A stretch of DNA of 64,000 bases from Vibrio agarivorans (lineage in GTDB: Bacteria; Pseudomonadota; Gammaproteobacteria; Enterobacterales; Vibrionaceae): assembly GCF_030409635.1 (NCBI RefSeq), contig NZ_JAUFQF010000002.1:1-64000 (forward strand), read 5' to 3'. The notes below the pieces were generated by a model. The model had not been told where the DNA came from. It saw only the letters and a program-made list of their open reading frames with translations, and did no database searches. Positions 63,806-64,000 of this stretch are shown piece after piece. Both the position numbers and the translations under genes were made by a program. Numbering within the stretch: the first letter of the stretch is position 1; the number at the start of each line of letters is the position of its first letter.

Positions 63806-64000
63806 CATCATATTGAACCACAAACTAAGCGTAGCTTAGTCTGTGGTGCTCGAGCTCTGTTTTAAGCCCTATCACCAAAGGCAACAGAAATGCCTGGTAA
63901 AAACCTATAATTTTTAACCAATGATCTTTAGCGCAAGATAAGGTACGACATTCAGTACAAGTGTGAGTATTTTGTAATGACTTAAATAGCAAAAGTATTG
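63806..64000. other. Right end of window, no gene
   Basis: Contains a broken dyad (CCACAAACTAAGC / GCTTAGTCTGTGG) around 63820-63846. No ORF is seen before the window ends. Confidence 0.35.

Overview
The window looks like a piece of a Vibrio genome, probably the second chromosome. The cold-shock protein, the YibL-like protein, the gcvT / XRE-cupin / gcvH / gcvP block and the leftover 5' end of tyrS all look vibrio-like by family recall; no database search was possible. No rRNA, tRNA or CRISPR array was seen.

Layout. (1) 1-8930: a degraded mobile island of the Gamma-Mobile-Trio (GMT) type: gmtY-like recombinase with a frameshifted 5' end, gmtZ-like integrase split by a frameshift, gmtX-like gene, a small coiled-coil protein, a RecD-like helicase, and an AbiV abortive-infection cargo pair. 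Its right edge appears to have replaced the 3' end of a DUF6279 lipoprotein gene. (2) 8930-14600: core-like genes (GNAT, NUDIX, catalase, patatin) interrupted by a REP-associated transposase flanked by matching GGGACAGGC-type repeats. (3) 14760-41000: the centrepiece, two parallel sulfatase / MoxR-Bat clusters. Cluster 1 has an anaerobic sulfatase-maturating enzyme (anSME), a two-component system, a Ser-type sulfatase and a six-gene MoxR-DUF58-DUF4381-VWA-VWA/TPR-BatD operon. Cluster 2 has a Cys-type sulfatase divergent from a second copy of the same six-gene operon, then a LysR regulator, an exported FGE-like lipoprotein lacking the catalytic cysteines, a second anSME, a HEAT/TPR protein, a small secreted protein and an alkaline-phosphatase-superfamily enzyme. 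(4) 41400-50800: SH3-like membrane protein, methyltransferase, LysR, CDF transporter, a palindromic repeat, and the glycine-cleavage genes with PurR-like and XRE operator candidates. (5) 50975-58650: an accessory region with a WYL regulator plus PD-(D/E)XK-like nuclease, DUF4116-like protein, Sir2 plus cREC pair, an IS5/IS903-type element lying between a tyrS fragment and a second sir2 fragment, and a Fic protein with a built-in inhibitory motif. (6) 58980-64000: diguanylate cyclase, DUF2235 hydrolase, cold-shock protein, YibL-like protein, EamA transporter.

How it fits together. In the sulfatase region a 14-bp dyad, TAGGA-N4-TCCTA, recurs upstream of anSME1, sulfatase 1, the first moxR operon and the 127-aa secreted protein, which suggests one regulon, most simply that of the adjacent LuxR-type response regulator. 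A different dyad, ATAAC-CAAWA-GTTAT, which has LysR T-N11-A geometry, occurs twice between sulfatase 2 and moxR2 and probably belongs to the cluster LysR regulator. The inferred system is two separately regulated periplasmic sulfatase modules, each with its own radical-SAM maturase and its own MoxR/VWA membrane chaperone machine. The substrate cannot be read from the sequence.
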